Shown piece after piece: positions 34,001 to 45,194 of a stretch of 64,000 bases of DNA. Both the position numbers and the translations under genes were made by a program. Source of the stretch: Gymnopilus junonius (Eukaryota > Basidiomycota > Agaricomycetes > Agaricales > Galerinaceae); the NCBI GenBank assembly GCA_015501075.1, contig JADNYJ010000123.1, forward strand, positions 58,885-122,884, written 5' to 3'. Every line of letters starts with the position of its first letter. Position 1 is the stretch's first letter. The notes below the pieces were generated by a model. It ran no database searches, was not told the origin of the DNA, and saw only the letters and a program-made list of their open reading frames with translations.

Positions 34001-34543
34001 TCAACAGAAGCACGTCGACTGACAGGTGTGGGTTTGGTGGCTGTATTTTTGGCTGGCTTGGATGTAGACTTCTGCATTGCCGAGGGCATGGTTTTAGCCT
34101 TTTTGTTGGTGAGAGGATCGCCATTTTCAGTCACATGTTCACTGGGACAGCGTTTACATGGGCCGTCAACAATGTTAGGGTTATTTTTGGAAGCAGGAGT
34201 GGTAGAGGGCATGGTAAGCAAAGGTGATGAAATAATTTTTGAGGACAAGACAAAGGTCAAGTTGAAAGTTCTGTGTACTTTTTTTTATCTGTTTTTATTG
34301 TACAAATTGCCTCCGTGATGGGGGCTTACAACTGTATAGTTCTAGGTAGTTTGTGCCACGGGTTTGGGTAGCAGCCTGCACTGTGAGCACACCATGTGAG
34401 TCCTTGCTATTTTAGGAAAACCCGCTGTGACCCGCCTCTTTGGGTATGGGTTTTGAGAGGGTTGGCTAATGCCTACCCTGACCCTTACCCCTTCTACCCC
34501 TACCGCTACCCCCGTGGGTAGGCCATACCCTTGCCAATCACTA
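31035..34543 (-). mobile_element. hAT element with 8-bp target duplication
   Basis: Ends TAGTGATTG and CAATCACTA form 9-bp terminal inverted repeats, and the 8-bp duplication AGCATATA is perfect at 31027-31034 and 34544-34551. Both subterminal regions are rich in GGGTA/TACCC words (31044-31200 and 34350-34530), as expected for transposase-binding sites. The interior codes a hAT transposase on the minus strand. It lies at the 5' border of an exon of the gene at 34552. Confidence 0.95.
31251..34212 (-). pseudogene. hAT transposase (BED finger, RNase H-like, dimerisation domain)
   Basis: Probable start ATG at 34210-34212 (MPSTTPASKNNPN), followed by a basic low-complexity region and a BED-type zinc finger (CRCRTRFVCRYLD...NLHRHAKLCW, near 33580-33690). 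The catalytic region is interrupted by many short introns; MCCFGHTVSISAKAIIKQF (near 32850) and DLRKYELVPAEWRIAGELR followed by PAMDHIDKVLASL are typical of fungal hATs. The C-terminal dimerisation domain reads DYLSIP, a 59-bp intron, then ERVFSQGRLVLPHIRNRL. It ends at TAA 31251. Frameshifts, for instance near 31380 and 32390-32540, suggest inactivity, although unseen introns could explain some. The transposase excises and inserts the element at 8-bp sites. Confidence 0.85.
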
Positions 34544-34551
34544 AGCATATA

Positions 34552-35985
34552 AGGATCTGTCTACCCTTATCAAATGGGTTGAAGACAACAAGAAGGCTCC
34601 TGCTACCAGGACAGTTGCCCCTCTTAAAGAGAAAGCTCCCTCAGTCAAGCATAAAGCAGTGAGTTATTGTATTATATTTTTCCATGCCAATTTAATTGAC
34701 TCCATAGAAACCTTGTTCTTATAAATCTAAGGAGACTATCTCTGACAGTGATGAGTTTGAGGTTAGCCACAAAAGGCAAGCTCCTGCCATAGAGTCTGAT
34801 GATGATGGCATGGTTGTGGCTACTAAGGAGTTGTCCCTCTCCTTGTCTGACAGCATGGTCAGTGGGCCCAGCACTATCAGCTGACTATTATTCTTATGGC
34901 TCTAGCACAGTAAATTCACTGATTCCCATGTATCAGGTGAGTGCTGCTTTGGATTCCATTGCCCCCAGCACTGCAGTTATCAAGTTGCCTCCCACAGGTC
35001 TGTGCAGCAGCACCATCATACTGGCTTCCAACAAGGATGAGTCACTCAGAGACAAAGGCAAGGATAAGCACAAAAAGGAGAAACTGGAGAAGCCCAGATG
35101 ATCATCCAGTACTGTGGTATGGCTTCCACCTTTTTGCACACTAAATTCCATTGTCTGACATTGGGTATCATTATTGTTACAGCCATCCCAAGTTGAGGTA
35201 TGCTTTTTACCCTATGCTGAGGTAAAGCACATGGATGTTAATTCTCCCCAATATCTAAATGTATTTGAGCTCTATGGTAAATGCAAAGCCAAAGGTGTGC
35301 CCTGCACATCCTGTATGGGGATACTGATAACTCATAAGCTTATCTCCTGCCAAGATTCTGAGGCTAGTGCAGCTTGTGCCCATGCTCAGAGTCTTGATGC
35401 AGCCAAGGAATCAATTCTCCAGTTGACTTGTGGTCTTTTGTGTGAGTGTCATCATCTCATTGACAAGATTGAGGATCATGACTTGAACATGCTGTACCAT
35501 TACTGTGCTCACAAGGCTGCCACCACTGCTCTCTATGATTGGGAAGCCAGGCATGACTTTGGTACATTTTGATGGCTATTTTATTAAAGTCCAGGTGTTA
35601 CTTGTACTGACTAGATATCTTTATTGGTTATGACAGAGCTGCTTTCCACTTCCATTGCATAGAGTGCTCTTAAACCTTTCAAAATGCCTGAGCATTGATG
35701 AGGTTTTTCAGTAGACAGGGACTTCATTACTTGTAGTTCATCATAGTGTAGTGTAGCATTATTCCATACTATGCCCCTGCCCTACTTTTCCTTGAATTGA
35801 GCTTTATTATTGACATGCTAATTGCTTAGTCCAGTTCTAAATCAGAATCTCCTCCAACTGAGGCTGAATGGTCACTTTGTCAAACCAGAGATCTTTTTCT
35901 AAGGCCACCTCTGTATCTGGTGGTTCCTCAGAGTCCAAGACCTTTTGTAGTCCTTCTGAACCAAAAGCTCCAGAATGTTATCAGG
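34552..35985 (+). pseudogene. Multi-exon gene of unknown function, split by hAT
   Basis: The first visible exon starts within the duplicated target site (KDLSTLIKWVEDNKKAPATR). Further exons read KETISDSDEFEVSHKRQAP, SSTIILASNKDESLRDKGKD (basic), a Cys-rich stretch CKAKGVPCTSCMGILITHKL (near 35290), and SESKTFCSPSEPKAPECYQ (near 35930). Introns such as 34670-34708 have normal borders. I do not recognise the family. The Cys-rich exon recalls the cluster in the gene at 20585-22420, and both lie on the same strand and near each other once the inversion is undone. The state of the 5' part is unclear. Confidence 0.45.
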
Positions 35986-36009
35986 TAGATCTATCTTTTT
36001 GCACACAAA

Positions 36010-37980
36010 TAGAGTACTACTTGAAATACTACAATTTTATTTTGTAGCAGTGACCCATCCATTTTGGCAACTACATATGAACCCCTTTTGTTCATCTAAT
36101 GACAATCATGGGTCCTGAATAGTGAGCTTTCATTTTGGAGTCAAGACTTGATTCTACTGAGCTATTTCAGATTAATACCAGACTACCCAGCTTGAAATCA
36201 TAGTCTTTAATGACCACTTTATGGTCTTGCTCATATTTCAATAGGTGAGCTAACTTATCTTTGCTGACCCATGTTTGCATGTCATCAATGTATTGAGCAT
36301 GCTTAGACAATGCTTTAGCACAGAATCCAATCAGTTCTTCCTAGTGAGAATGCAACCTGGCAGATTTACTAACCAAGTTGCTTCCTCTACATCAAGGGGA
36401 ATGATTGGATGGGCAGCTGTGATCATGAAGAACAGTGGTGAACAACCATAGCACTTTCTCCCCATAATTTGGTCTGCCCAAAGAACTAAATGAAGGAACC
36501 AATACCATTTGGAGGTATCCTTATCTGTAGTGATTGTTTTAGGTCCCAATGCAGTTGTTCGATAGATCCATTAGCACATGAATTATATGCTGAGATGGTA
36601 ATCCCCTTCAATCCATATTTTTCTCATAACCAATTGACTGCTGCTATAAAGACAGCTCCATTATCTGTGACAATTGGCAGATTATCTCTTCAAACAACCA
36701 TTGTCCTATTGTGGAAGCCATTTCTTTTGCCAAGGCTTTGGCTTCAGCCCACTGGGATAAGTGGCATCACCCATGAACTATGTATTTACACCCATTTGAC
36801 ACTGGCATGTGAATTATATCAGCATGAATAACCTGAAAGATCAACAGTGTATGCATCTCAATAGGTGGGATTTGGACTAGTAGTTTCTGTCTTTCTTGGC
36901 ACAATTGGCAGCTCTGAACATACCAAGCCACATCCCTTGGTAATTCTGCCACCATAAACACTGACTTAGCATTTCCTTTGTAGCAAAAATTCCACAATGG
37001 CCTAAACTATCATGAGCAGATTTTAACATACACATCTGGTGTTCTTGGGCCACTACTAGCTTATGTGTAGAACCCTCACCTCACTGATATATTTTGCCTT
37101 TCTTACTTAAGAAGAAATAACTGCCCCAGCATTGGAATTTCTTGTATTTGTGGGTATTGTTAAACACCTCAGGATGTCTGGTGGTGTCTGCTAACCAGAC
37201 TGGTAGAATGAGCAACCAATTATCATAGTGCTTTCTATACTTTCCATGGTGATCTTCTGGGTAGGGCAATTACTTACTTTCCCCAGTTAAGGCACCCACT
37301 ACTGGATTTAATAATATGCTGATGGTCCTGATGGTCTCTGGAGGGACATCTTTTGTTGACAGGACATTCTGCACACAGCATACCTTGGCATTGGTGTCTG
37401 TCTGTGCTATTTCCAATTCATCTTGGAAATCATCCAAGGATGTGGCTTTCATGCTTTTATAGTACCCACCTCTTGTGTCAATGATGTTAACAAATTTACT
37501 GAGGGGTATTGGCTTCCAAGGAACATCTGGATCTGCCAGAATTAGCTCTGGGGCTCCCCCAGTTGCTTCATCACTTTCCTCACAATCTTTGTATTCATCA
37601 TCCCCAGGATAAACTGGTCTGCATGATAATCTATCTGGTCCAAATGTCCTCCCCGCACAGTGGTGTAGGGTGAAGTGGAACATTTTGATATTTTCAATCC
37701 ACCAGTTTATAGTCATGTTTGGTATGAGGTCAGGATTTCGCAATATCACAATAATATAGGATACATCCATCTTGACTATCAGTTTTCTGCATCCTATTAA
37801 CCAGTGTTTACTCACATCTAGCACTCTTATTAATCCAAATAATTTACACTTTGGCTGGGAGAACCATGCTTCATACTCATTGAGTGGGATAGAGCCAAAA
37901 TGTGCATAATACCTCTTCTTTGGGTCTGGATGGCAATTTTGGACTCCAATAACATCATGTGTGCCATTCAAATTCAACAT
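36010..37980 (-). pseudogene. Ty3/gypsy pol relic: RNase H, integrase
   Basis: Minus strand from 37980: RNase H (LIGCRKLIVKMDVSYI, NMTINWWIENIKMFHF, GRTFGPDRLSCRP near 37620) and a spacer. Then an integrase zinc region (HDSLGHCGIF near 37000; YVQSCQLCQERQK near 36900), core pieces in several frames (VEAKALAKEMASTIGQWLF near 36710; SEIVTDNGA-like near 36660) and an integrase C-terminal end near 36050. Frameshifts are frequent. No LTR was found; the 5' end stops at 37980, where sequence shared with 42061 begins. Confidence 0.8.
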
Positions 37981-38340
37981 CTAAAATTAGCCACACCTCT
38001 TCTCTGTTCTTCACAAATATATGTATACCCTATGAAGGCCTGAGGCAGTGAGGCAGTTCTTTGCACGCGCATTGAGCATGTTATCGGCTTATCGCCTCAT
38101 TTATACTTACTCTATGCCTGTTCGAGCTCCATAAAAGGATGACAGTCGAAAATTGAAATGTCCTCCACTCTGGAGACCATCGCCTTTCTCTGGGTGTGAG
38201 AATTTGGCAAGGGTCAAATCCTAAGCAAAATCATCGTATATATCAAGTCTTTGACCTCTAGAAACACCGACTATCGCAACTCAATGGCAAACAGCGATGT
38301 CAGAATTCCCCCATTACTCCCAATCCCACCACTGCTTAGT
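37981..38340 (+). pseudogene. Duplicated upstream region and first codons of a HET-domain gene
   Basis: 37971-38115 and 38205-38340 match 42061-42220 and 42838-42960, the upstream region and start of the HET-domain gene. Shared features include CCTCATTTATAC and the opening codons MANSDVRIPPLLPIPP (second copy MADDDVKIPPLLPIPP). This copy ends at about 38340 just after the Pro-rich N-terminus, where unrelated sequence begins. Confidence 0.75.
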
Positions 38341-38817
38341 ACCGACTGACAAGCTTCCGCTTCTTGTTGGAATGCTCTGTGATATTCTCGCATTCTGAAC
38401 CCAAATGGTCAGCAGATGCGCAGAGATGGTGCAGGCACCAGGGAGAACAGGTAATCTGGAAAAATAGAAATGAAACAATATCAAGAATTCTGAATAGGAT
38501 ATAAAGAGTTACATGTACAAGGCAGAACTAATGCTTCCCCCTTTTTGGGACTGTCAGTTTGACGGATCACAGCTTGACTTCCTGTGGTCCTCCCGTACCT
38601 TACTCAACCAGCCCTACTGTACATGCCCTGACAGCCCTATCTACTATGTACAACACTACAAATCAAAAAAAAAGAATCCACACAATCCAGTATCAACATT
38701 CGGACATTCAAGTATCAGTCACGTCATCAACTTGTTTCCCCAACCTCAAGCCCTGGGCTTTACAACAGGAATAGGTTATGGAGGACATCATCATGTTCAA
38801 CCCAGTGATAAGAATCC
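38341..38817. other. No gene seen
   Basis: Between the HET 5' copy and the 3' end of the NTPase gene. Open frames on the plus strand (38513-38941) show no recognisable motif. Confidence 0.4.
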
Positions 38818-41800
38818 TCACCACCTGTCCAAAAATGGTTTCATTCGCCGCACTGCTTTGACTGATTTGGCATCTTTATGCGGATGCTCTCCAAGGAAGT
38901 TCCGTATACTTAGAAGATGTGCATACATATTCCTGGTGTGATCATTGGTAATGCCCTTTAATAAACTGTTGGGGAGCAACCATATGCGAAGATGCTGTAT
39001 CTGGTATGCCCTTCGCTGGGGTGGTGTTTTGGCCACCTTTACGGGCGACCACTCTGGAAGGTGTCCCCAGTAATATCAGAACTTGCTTTAGGCGGGGGAG
39101 TTTGAGGGGCGGCCTGTTTGTTCCTTTGGCCGAAATGTAGTGGGAGTCTTGGCTGTCTCAGGAAGTGGAGGTTGTACTCCTAGCTCCATAGCCAAGCAAA
39201 GGTATGGCCGGTAAGGAGCGATGTTTGACCCATGATCACAATTCTTTAAAATTTTCGGAAAGAAATTCAATCTGGCTTGATCAATCAAGAGTTCAGTCGT
39301 AGAACCGGCTGTTACACGTCGCTTGAACTGAACAAACACGGCAGTTATGACATGCTCACACACTTTAGCATTGCCCTGCAAGAGGACAGGTATAATACAG
39401 TCAACAGAGTCTTGACCGTTGCGACACATGATCGCCATATGACGGATAAAAGCTACCCAAGTAGCAGCGGAAGTTACGCCGGTGTTGTCTGCCATTTTTC
39501 CAAAGTGCGTGAAACAAATGATAGCGTCCTTGAATGCGTCTTTAAACTTGCCTCCTTTGTTAAGATCTGGGGTGCAGTCAAGAACATCCTGCGCATAGCC
39601 GTCGGTGAACAACATCTTGATAAAGGTTATCAAGTGACAGCCAGAGCTGAAATTTGGAGGTTTTACTTTTGTGGTATCAGCAGTTGGTGGCTTCTTCTGC
39701 TCCTCCTCAACAGCCCGGTGGTAAGCATCAAGTAGAATTTGACGTCCAGTAAGCTCCCCAAGTTCTCCACGGTCAAGCAACCCAGTATCGAGGATATCAG
39801 TAAGCTTTTCGACTGCTACGAAAGGGTTCTTTCCTCTCCACGTCCAGAGCTGCTCAGCAGCGGCTTCAGCGAGAAGGGGTTCGGAAGGGTATCCAGACCG
39901 CAAGTACTCGCGTGAGAAGGGATAGAATATGCCATTCGCATGTGACTCTCAACTAGACCAGCCTCTTGCATTTGCACTTTTTCACGACGCGGTTCAAAGT
40001 CTAGCGAGTACTGGACATCCAGAACGGCCATCAGTGCAGCCCTTGGCATATCGGCGATGTTACCATTGATGTAGTTATAACAGATAAGCTTCGCGCGCGC
40101 AAGTCCCAAAGCCTCTTCTGTGAACTTATCAACTTTCACCCCGGCTCCTCGTAAGAACGTCCAAAATCTATCGCAACACATTGTCAAAATGTTGATAAAA
40201 TAAAATAGAACAGCCAAGCAATACTCACAGCGGCCTCCCAAATTTCGCCATGAATTTAATTTCGCTGATGTCTTTGACCGTCAACTCGCCTGGCTTGACC
40301 TTGAAATCGGGATAACAGTCAAAAGGTGTTTCAGTAATCAGTGCGTGTGTTATGGCAGCTCCCTGGCGAATTCGAGCGGATTTAGTAAATGCCGGTGCGG
40401 CAGCGAACTGGGCTAAGCTAGAATTTGTCAATAGAAATATAGCGAACATCGGAAGGCCCAAAAATTCGTTGAGACAGGAGCATAAATAATCGTAGAGTGT
40501 TTTTCCTTCACCGGTTTGGGGCGTCTCCTTCGTGAGAGAATGGGCCTCATCAAAGTAAACTATAGCTTTGATACCCTGACTCTTCGGGTCAATGCTCTCC
40601 AGATTCATAATGAGTTTTTCGAGTGCGGTTTTTGCAGATTTCGCCGCGGCAAACTCCATCAAGCCGCCAAGGGTGTCATCGGGGTTCGGGGTGTCATCGG
40701 GGTTCGAGGAGTTTTGAGATGGCTGTTGACGTTCCGCGAGTAGTTTATCATTCTGCTTTTGAATGTCGGGTAGTATCTGCCGGAAGAATGATGACTATGA
40801 TATTCTTTGCCCTCTTCATATACACGCACCTCCGTAGTCTTCGTTGCATTGGCAATCGCCGCTTTATATAAATCTGTCCGCATGTTTTTCAGGTGATTTG
40901 CCCACCACTCGGCTAATTCCTCAGCAGATTTGCTTCTAATCGATGGTCTTTTAGCATCCAGCTCGCCGTTGACTTTCATAAACAAACTAGCGAAAAACTT
41001 GAGGTACTTGGCTTTCAGGACGTGGGATTCATTTGATACAGCAGTTCGCACGAAGTAGGTGCGGACATCCTTGTCGGGAGATGGGAAGGCCAAGCCTGAT
41101 TCATACTTCAGAAGTGTATTTCAAAGAATTATTAAAGAAAAGCAAGAACCTTTATCCTCAATCGACTCTCGTAAATTAAACGGGATTGTGAAGACAATTT
41201 TTGCTTGCTCATGGACCATACAAGATTTTCCGGTACCGGAGCTCTGAACGATGGCGATTTGATTGGAATAAGGCTGGCCCCCGCCTTGGATTGCATTGAT
41301 ATTGTCGAGTAACAGTTTATGATTCTCTCCCACGTAATTATCATGCCAAGCGGATTCGAGGACTTCAGAAAATAGGTTAGATAAGCAAACAAAAAGTGGA
41401 AAATAGATACCTTCATCTACGGAATTGAGTCCATAGAATAAGCCGTCATGAATAACTACAACAAGTGTATTAAATACGCACTGGTTGGTTTTCAGTCCTC
41501 GGATGGTCTTTGACTCCTCTTTGCTAGCAGTAAACTTCGATCACCAATCCCAATGAAAAGAGTGCGAAGAGCCACTTACGAACTTCTGGCTCGTCAGGCT
41601 TCTTAAGGATTGCTTCGACGATGATCAACAACACAAAAAAAGGTTGTATAACACAGAAAGCGCACCTAACTGTCGCACTTGTTTGAATGAGGATTCTTTC
41701 CATGCCTTGCATAACAGGTTTTCGATGGATGGTTCTTCTGCCAATAGCTTTGCAGCATCATCTTGGCCAAGAGTCTTGAGTCTCTTGTCTCCGGCGGTGA

Positions 41801-41990
41801 TATTAAAAAGGAGTGAATCCAGCAGGGGTGTTCACTTCAAATCCTTGTAAAGTCCAAAAGTCCGCACGATCTGTTCATCGAGGGACTTGTGCTTCTCATC
41901 GGTGAGTGTATTGTCTGTCACTGGGGTCAGTGAATCCTGCAAAGTCAAATAAGAGAAGCCTTGAGATATAGAATCAGCTGAGATCATGGT
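38818..41990 (-). pseudogene. P-loop NTPase of Crinkler/RHS-like type, multi-exon
   Basis: Minus strand, first ATG near 41990. Exons with good GT...AG borders give an N-terminal region (LLAEEPSIENLLCKAWKES; FKQVRQLG), then Walker A (AIVQSSGTGKSCMV, near 41260), PFNLRESIEDKG and PSPDKDVRTYFVR. Walker B follows (AIVYFDEAHSL, near 40560), with LLTNSSLAQFA, ITETPFDCYPDF and MAKFGRPL. A long C-terminal region ends near 38818 (FLGEHPHKDAKSVKAVRRMK). I associate this architecture with the large basidiomycete NTPase family related to Crinkler/RHS effectors, which combine such an NTPase with a nuclease-like domain; that assignment is from memory. There is an in-frame TGA at 41832, and a TAA near 39088 with a frameshift before the last segment. 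Confidence 0.6.
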
Positions 41991-42060
41991 GGCACTGAAT
42001 GAAGGTTCACCGTCATCACATGCAATGAGACGCGTTCAATTTCGGACTCCGATATCATCA

Positions 42061-42240
42061 CATAAATTCAACATCTAAAATTAGCCACGCATTGACAATT
42101 TGACATTCTATTCTGTCCTTCACAAATATCTAGATCTCATGCCTTTATAAAGGCCTGAAGTAGTGGGGCACTTCTTTGCGCGCATTTTGAGCATGTATCG
42201 TCTTATTGCCTCATTTATACCGTCCTCTCTTAATCTATCA
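42061..42240. repeat. Second copy of HET upstream region
   Basis: Matches 37971-38115 closely (CATCTAAAATTAGCCAC; GCGCATTTTGAGCATG; TTATTGCCTCATTTATAC). Together with 42838-42960 it brackets the MITE-like block at 42243-42805, so the HET upstream region was interrupted in this copy only. Confidence 0.7.
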
Positions 42241-42242
42241 GT

Positions 42243-42805
42243 GATGTACCTAAGGCTTAAACATTATTAATGTTTAAGGCTTAATAACATGTTAAGGTTA
42301 AGACTTAGAATCAATCCAAGATGAAGATAAGCCTTAATTAAGCCTTAACATCAGCATTACTTAATACAATTGATCAACAATTGACTGCCTTGTCAAGGAA
42401 TATTTTGAGGCTCTGATGGAATAATTGTTGGATAGTATCTCCTAGCAAATATTTGTATCTCAGGGACCTTTCAACTTTGATTTTGTAGGTCATTCTGATT
42501 GAGTATTATAGCTGCATAGGTGAGATGCATGCTTAGAGGCCCCTTGTATGCTCAATCTCCTTTGGCTCTGAGCCAATGATATGGGTTCTGCAAATAATAC
42601 ATCTATTCAGACATTGAATTGAGTGGAGGAGTCCCAAGAAAGTTGAAGAAACTAGTTAATGGAAGTCAAAACCTTGACATTAAGCTGAGTTACTATTTTT
42701 AGCTGAACCATTAATAACCCCTTAGAATCAAGCCTTAATTAAGGGTGATTTTTAAGACTTAAGGCTTAAGAAAAAAATTTGGGGTTAATAACCCCTTAGA
42801 ATACA
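42243..42805. mobile_element. Foldback/MITE-like block rich in AAGCCTTAA
   Basis: Both ends hold AT-rich palindromic words: CTTAAACATTATTAATGTTTAAG on the left (23-bp palindrome, 42254 onward) and AATCAAGCCTTAATTAAGG and GACTTAAGGCTTAAG on the right. CCCCTTAGAAT occurs twice near the right end. The segment is absent from the otherwise similar region at 38115-38205, which supports an insertion. I cannot fix the target duplication. Confidence 0.5.
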
Positions 42806-42837
42806 ACACTGTAATCTATACCTGGGTGAGAACTTGG

Positions 42838-44720
42838 CATGAGTCAAATCCTCAGCAAAATCATTGGATATATCAGGTCTCTGACCTCTAGAAGTATGGA
42901 CTATCACAACTCAATGGCAGATGATGATGTCAAGATTCCCCCATTACTCCCAATCCCACCCAATTTATGCAAGCCTGGCAATACCTTTGTGACACCTGCA
43001 AAGTGCTCGACCTTTCTCCAAGACAATTTATTGTCCTCCCAGAAGATCCTGACACTACAGGTGGAGGGAAGCCAGATGATCCCGACATCTGGCTTGGACT
43101 CATCGAAGACATCCAAAAGAAACCCCACTGCCCATTTTGTCATTTAGTCCTTACATCCTTATAGGTCCAGGCCTCCCTTCAGCAGAGAATGACCAACATG
43201 TATCTGTAGTTGTGAGCTGGAACACAGACAGCCCTATACCCAATCTCACAAAGCCATGGGTCAAAGCCCCTCAGGTTCGCATCCTCAGACCTTATGCATG
43301 AAAAGGCAAAGCTTGCTATCTTGACACACCTCAACCTCTTCACAGAAATCACTTTACTTGTGATCAATGCTCCTGATTTGTCATTCTATGTCAAATATGG
43401 ACTGGTCACTAACAAGATAGATATATCTAACTTCTAGGAGCAACGATTTTCCATGGGCGACCTCATCTTTATTGATGGACAAGTTGTTTATCATCGGTGC
43501 TCAGGAACCAATGAATGGCGTGAAGATGTGTTCTTCGAAAACTACTTATCCCAGCCAGCCCATCTACTGGATCAGACAATCTCAACAACATAGGCATCGT
43601 CCAATCCTACCCTGAGCTTGCATTGAGCTACAACTCCGATGTCTATGATGCCTTTGGCGAGTTAACATGGTACTTCAAGAGAATGCTCAAAGTCAACCTA
43701 TGCCACGGATCCCAGATGCCTACTTCGGCTAGTTCCTCCTCTGGGTTTCTTTGGAACCCCAGACGCGTCACCCTGGTACACCGAGCTGGTCCTTGTCAGG
43801 ATGGATAGGACAGTCCTGGCCAAACCTGTGGAACTGGTACTGTCGTAAATTTTCCAAAATCAACGGTGCACTCCTCAGCAGACTTGGATAATCTGGTACA
43901 TATGTCTGCCCACAGCATAGATGGTGGACATCTTGTCAAGGTCAATGGATTGGCACATTCGAGAATCAATGGAAGGAGCAAGGAGGTTGTTGCACTGTTC
44001 AAAATAAACCTGGCCATCTAGAATGCTCAGTTCAGGTTGCATGACTCCACGTCATTCCAAGGGTCGTAGACATCTTTTTCTGTACCTGAGGAGGAAAGAC
44101 CGATTTCTGCCCCTTGTGATCATAACTGTAAATGGAGATAGGCTTGATTGTTATGCATTCTTCGGGCTTTGAGTAGAAATGTAGGGGCAGGTGAGGGCTA
44201 CCACTACGATTCGCGAATTTGAGTGTCGAAGTACGGGCATCGACGAGCGTCACTTGAAGGTGTGCGAGGGCTGGATTGTCAGCCAAATTCATTGCGTGAG
44301 CTGTGAAGCAGGGTCCTAGAGTGATGCCCTGGGCAGAGCTGGCATCCATAATTATGGAACCGTTTTCTCCTTGTTCTGTCAAGCTAAGTGATTCGTCAGC
44401 AACAGGACCCCAATGGGAAAGAATTGCAGACTGCCTTCACAGTGAGATGTTTGACTGTGGAAGTAAATTCTAGACTGCTTTCGAATGAAAAAAGAAGTTG
44501 CCTTGTTTCGACAATTGGCCCAATACAATGAAGGCGTTGACTCTTTTGAATGCTTGCATGAGACCCACTATGAAGTATAAATTGGGAGACATCCTTAGAG
44601 CCAGCTCGGCCAAAGTTTTTAAATCACGGTGCCTGAGGAGCACGACGAGGGAACTAGGACACAGGTGATCACATAAATTTCAATGGTCAAATGCTCTCAC
44701 CGCAGTCAGAGTAGTTTTCA
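42838..44720 (+). pseudogene. HET-domain (heterokaryon incompatibility) gene, broken
   Basis: ATG at 42914 (MADDDVKIPPLLPIPP). After one frameshift the N-terminal HET motif follows: LCDTCKVLDLSPRQF, then DIWLGLIEDIQKKPHCPFC (near 43100). In the middle, GLVTNKIDISNF and, in another frame, the HET core are heavily decayed. The C-terminal part is readable: YNSDVYDAFGELTWYFKRML (43627-43690), then, after a shift, GIPDAYFGWFLLW and PSWSWSGWIGQSWP (near 43790). HET proteins trigger cell death when incompatible strains fuse. Many frameshifts and stops show it is dead. Its 5' region also exists at 37981-38340. Confidence 0.75.
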
Positions 44721-44734
44721 GGCGTACTAGTAAT

Positions 44735-45112
44735 TGTGACGATGGGATATATCATCTGCAAGGCCTTCTTGCAATCCCCTTTTTTGTTATCTTATCTCGC
44801 CGTGATGCCGTAGATACTGTTGTTTACTTTTATTTATTTCACCTCTACTACAATGGTAACTATGGCTTTGTACTATTCTATCATTGCCATTATATACTTC
44901 GTCCCACCGCCCTCCATGTCTGCATGAAGTGAGAGCTCGTCTCTACCCTCCTCGGCTGAGCATCCATTAGCTGCTCCCATACCGAGGGAGACACGGTCTC
45001 TCTGTCTAGAGTCACAAGACCCCGGGATGGATCCCACATCGACACCACGTCGACTCTCTCTCTTGCCACCTCACCTCAGCACCTCAAAGTCCCTCGTTCG
45101 CCAAGTGTCACA
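44735..45112 (+). repeat. 5' LTR of retroelement E4 and primer-binding site
   Basis: Starts TGTGACGATGGG and ends CGCCAAGTGTCACA, giving an inverted terminus (TGTGAC/GTCACA). A TATA-like box (ATTATATACTTC) lies near 44893. The LTR is followed after one base by TGGTGGGGGCACCGCGG at 45114-45130, a TGG-initial stretch in the place of a tRNA primer site. No second LTR was found to 50 kb, so the element is 3'-truncated. Confidence 0.7.
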
Positions 45113-45194
45113 ATGGTGGGGGCACCGCGGACTTCACCCTGCCGTGCTGAAGTGACGACTTTGAACACACTCAAGAGTCAAACCTCGACAGATG

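Noticed and set aside
38513..38941. 142-codon plus-strand frame downstream of the NTPase gene
   Set aside because: It overlaps the antisense of the NTPase C-terminal part and shows no motif of its own.
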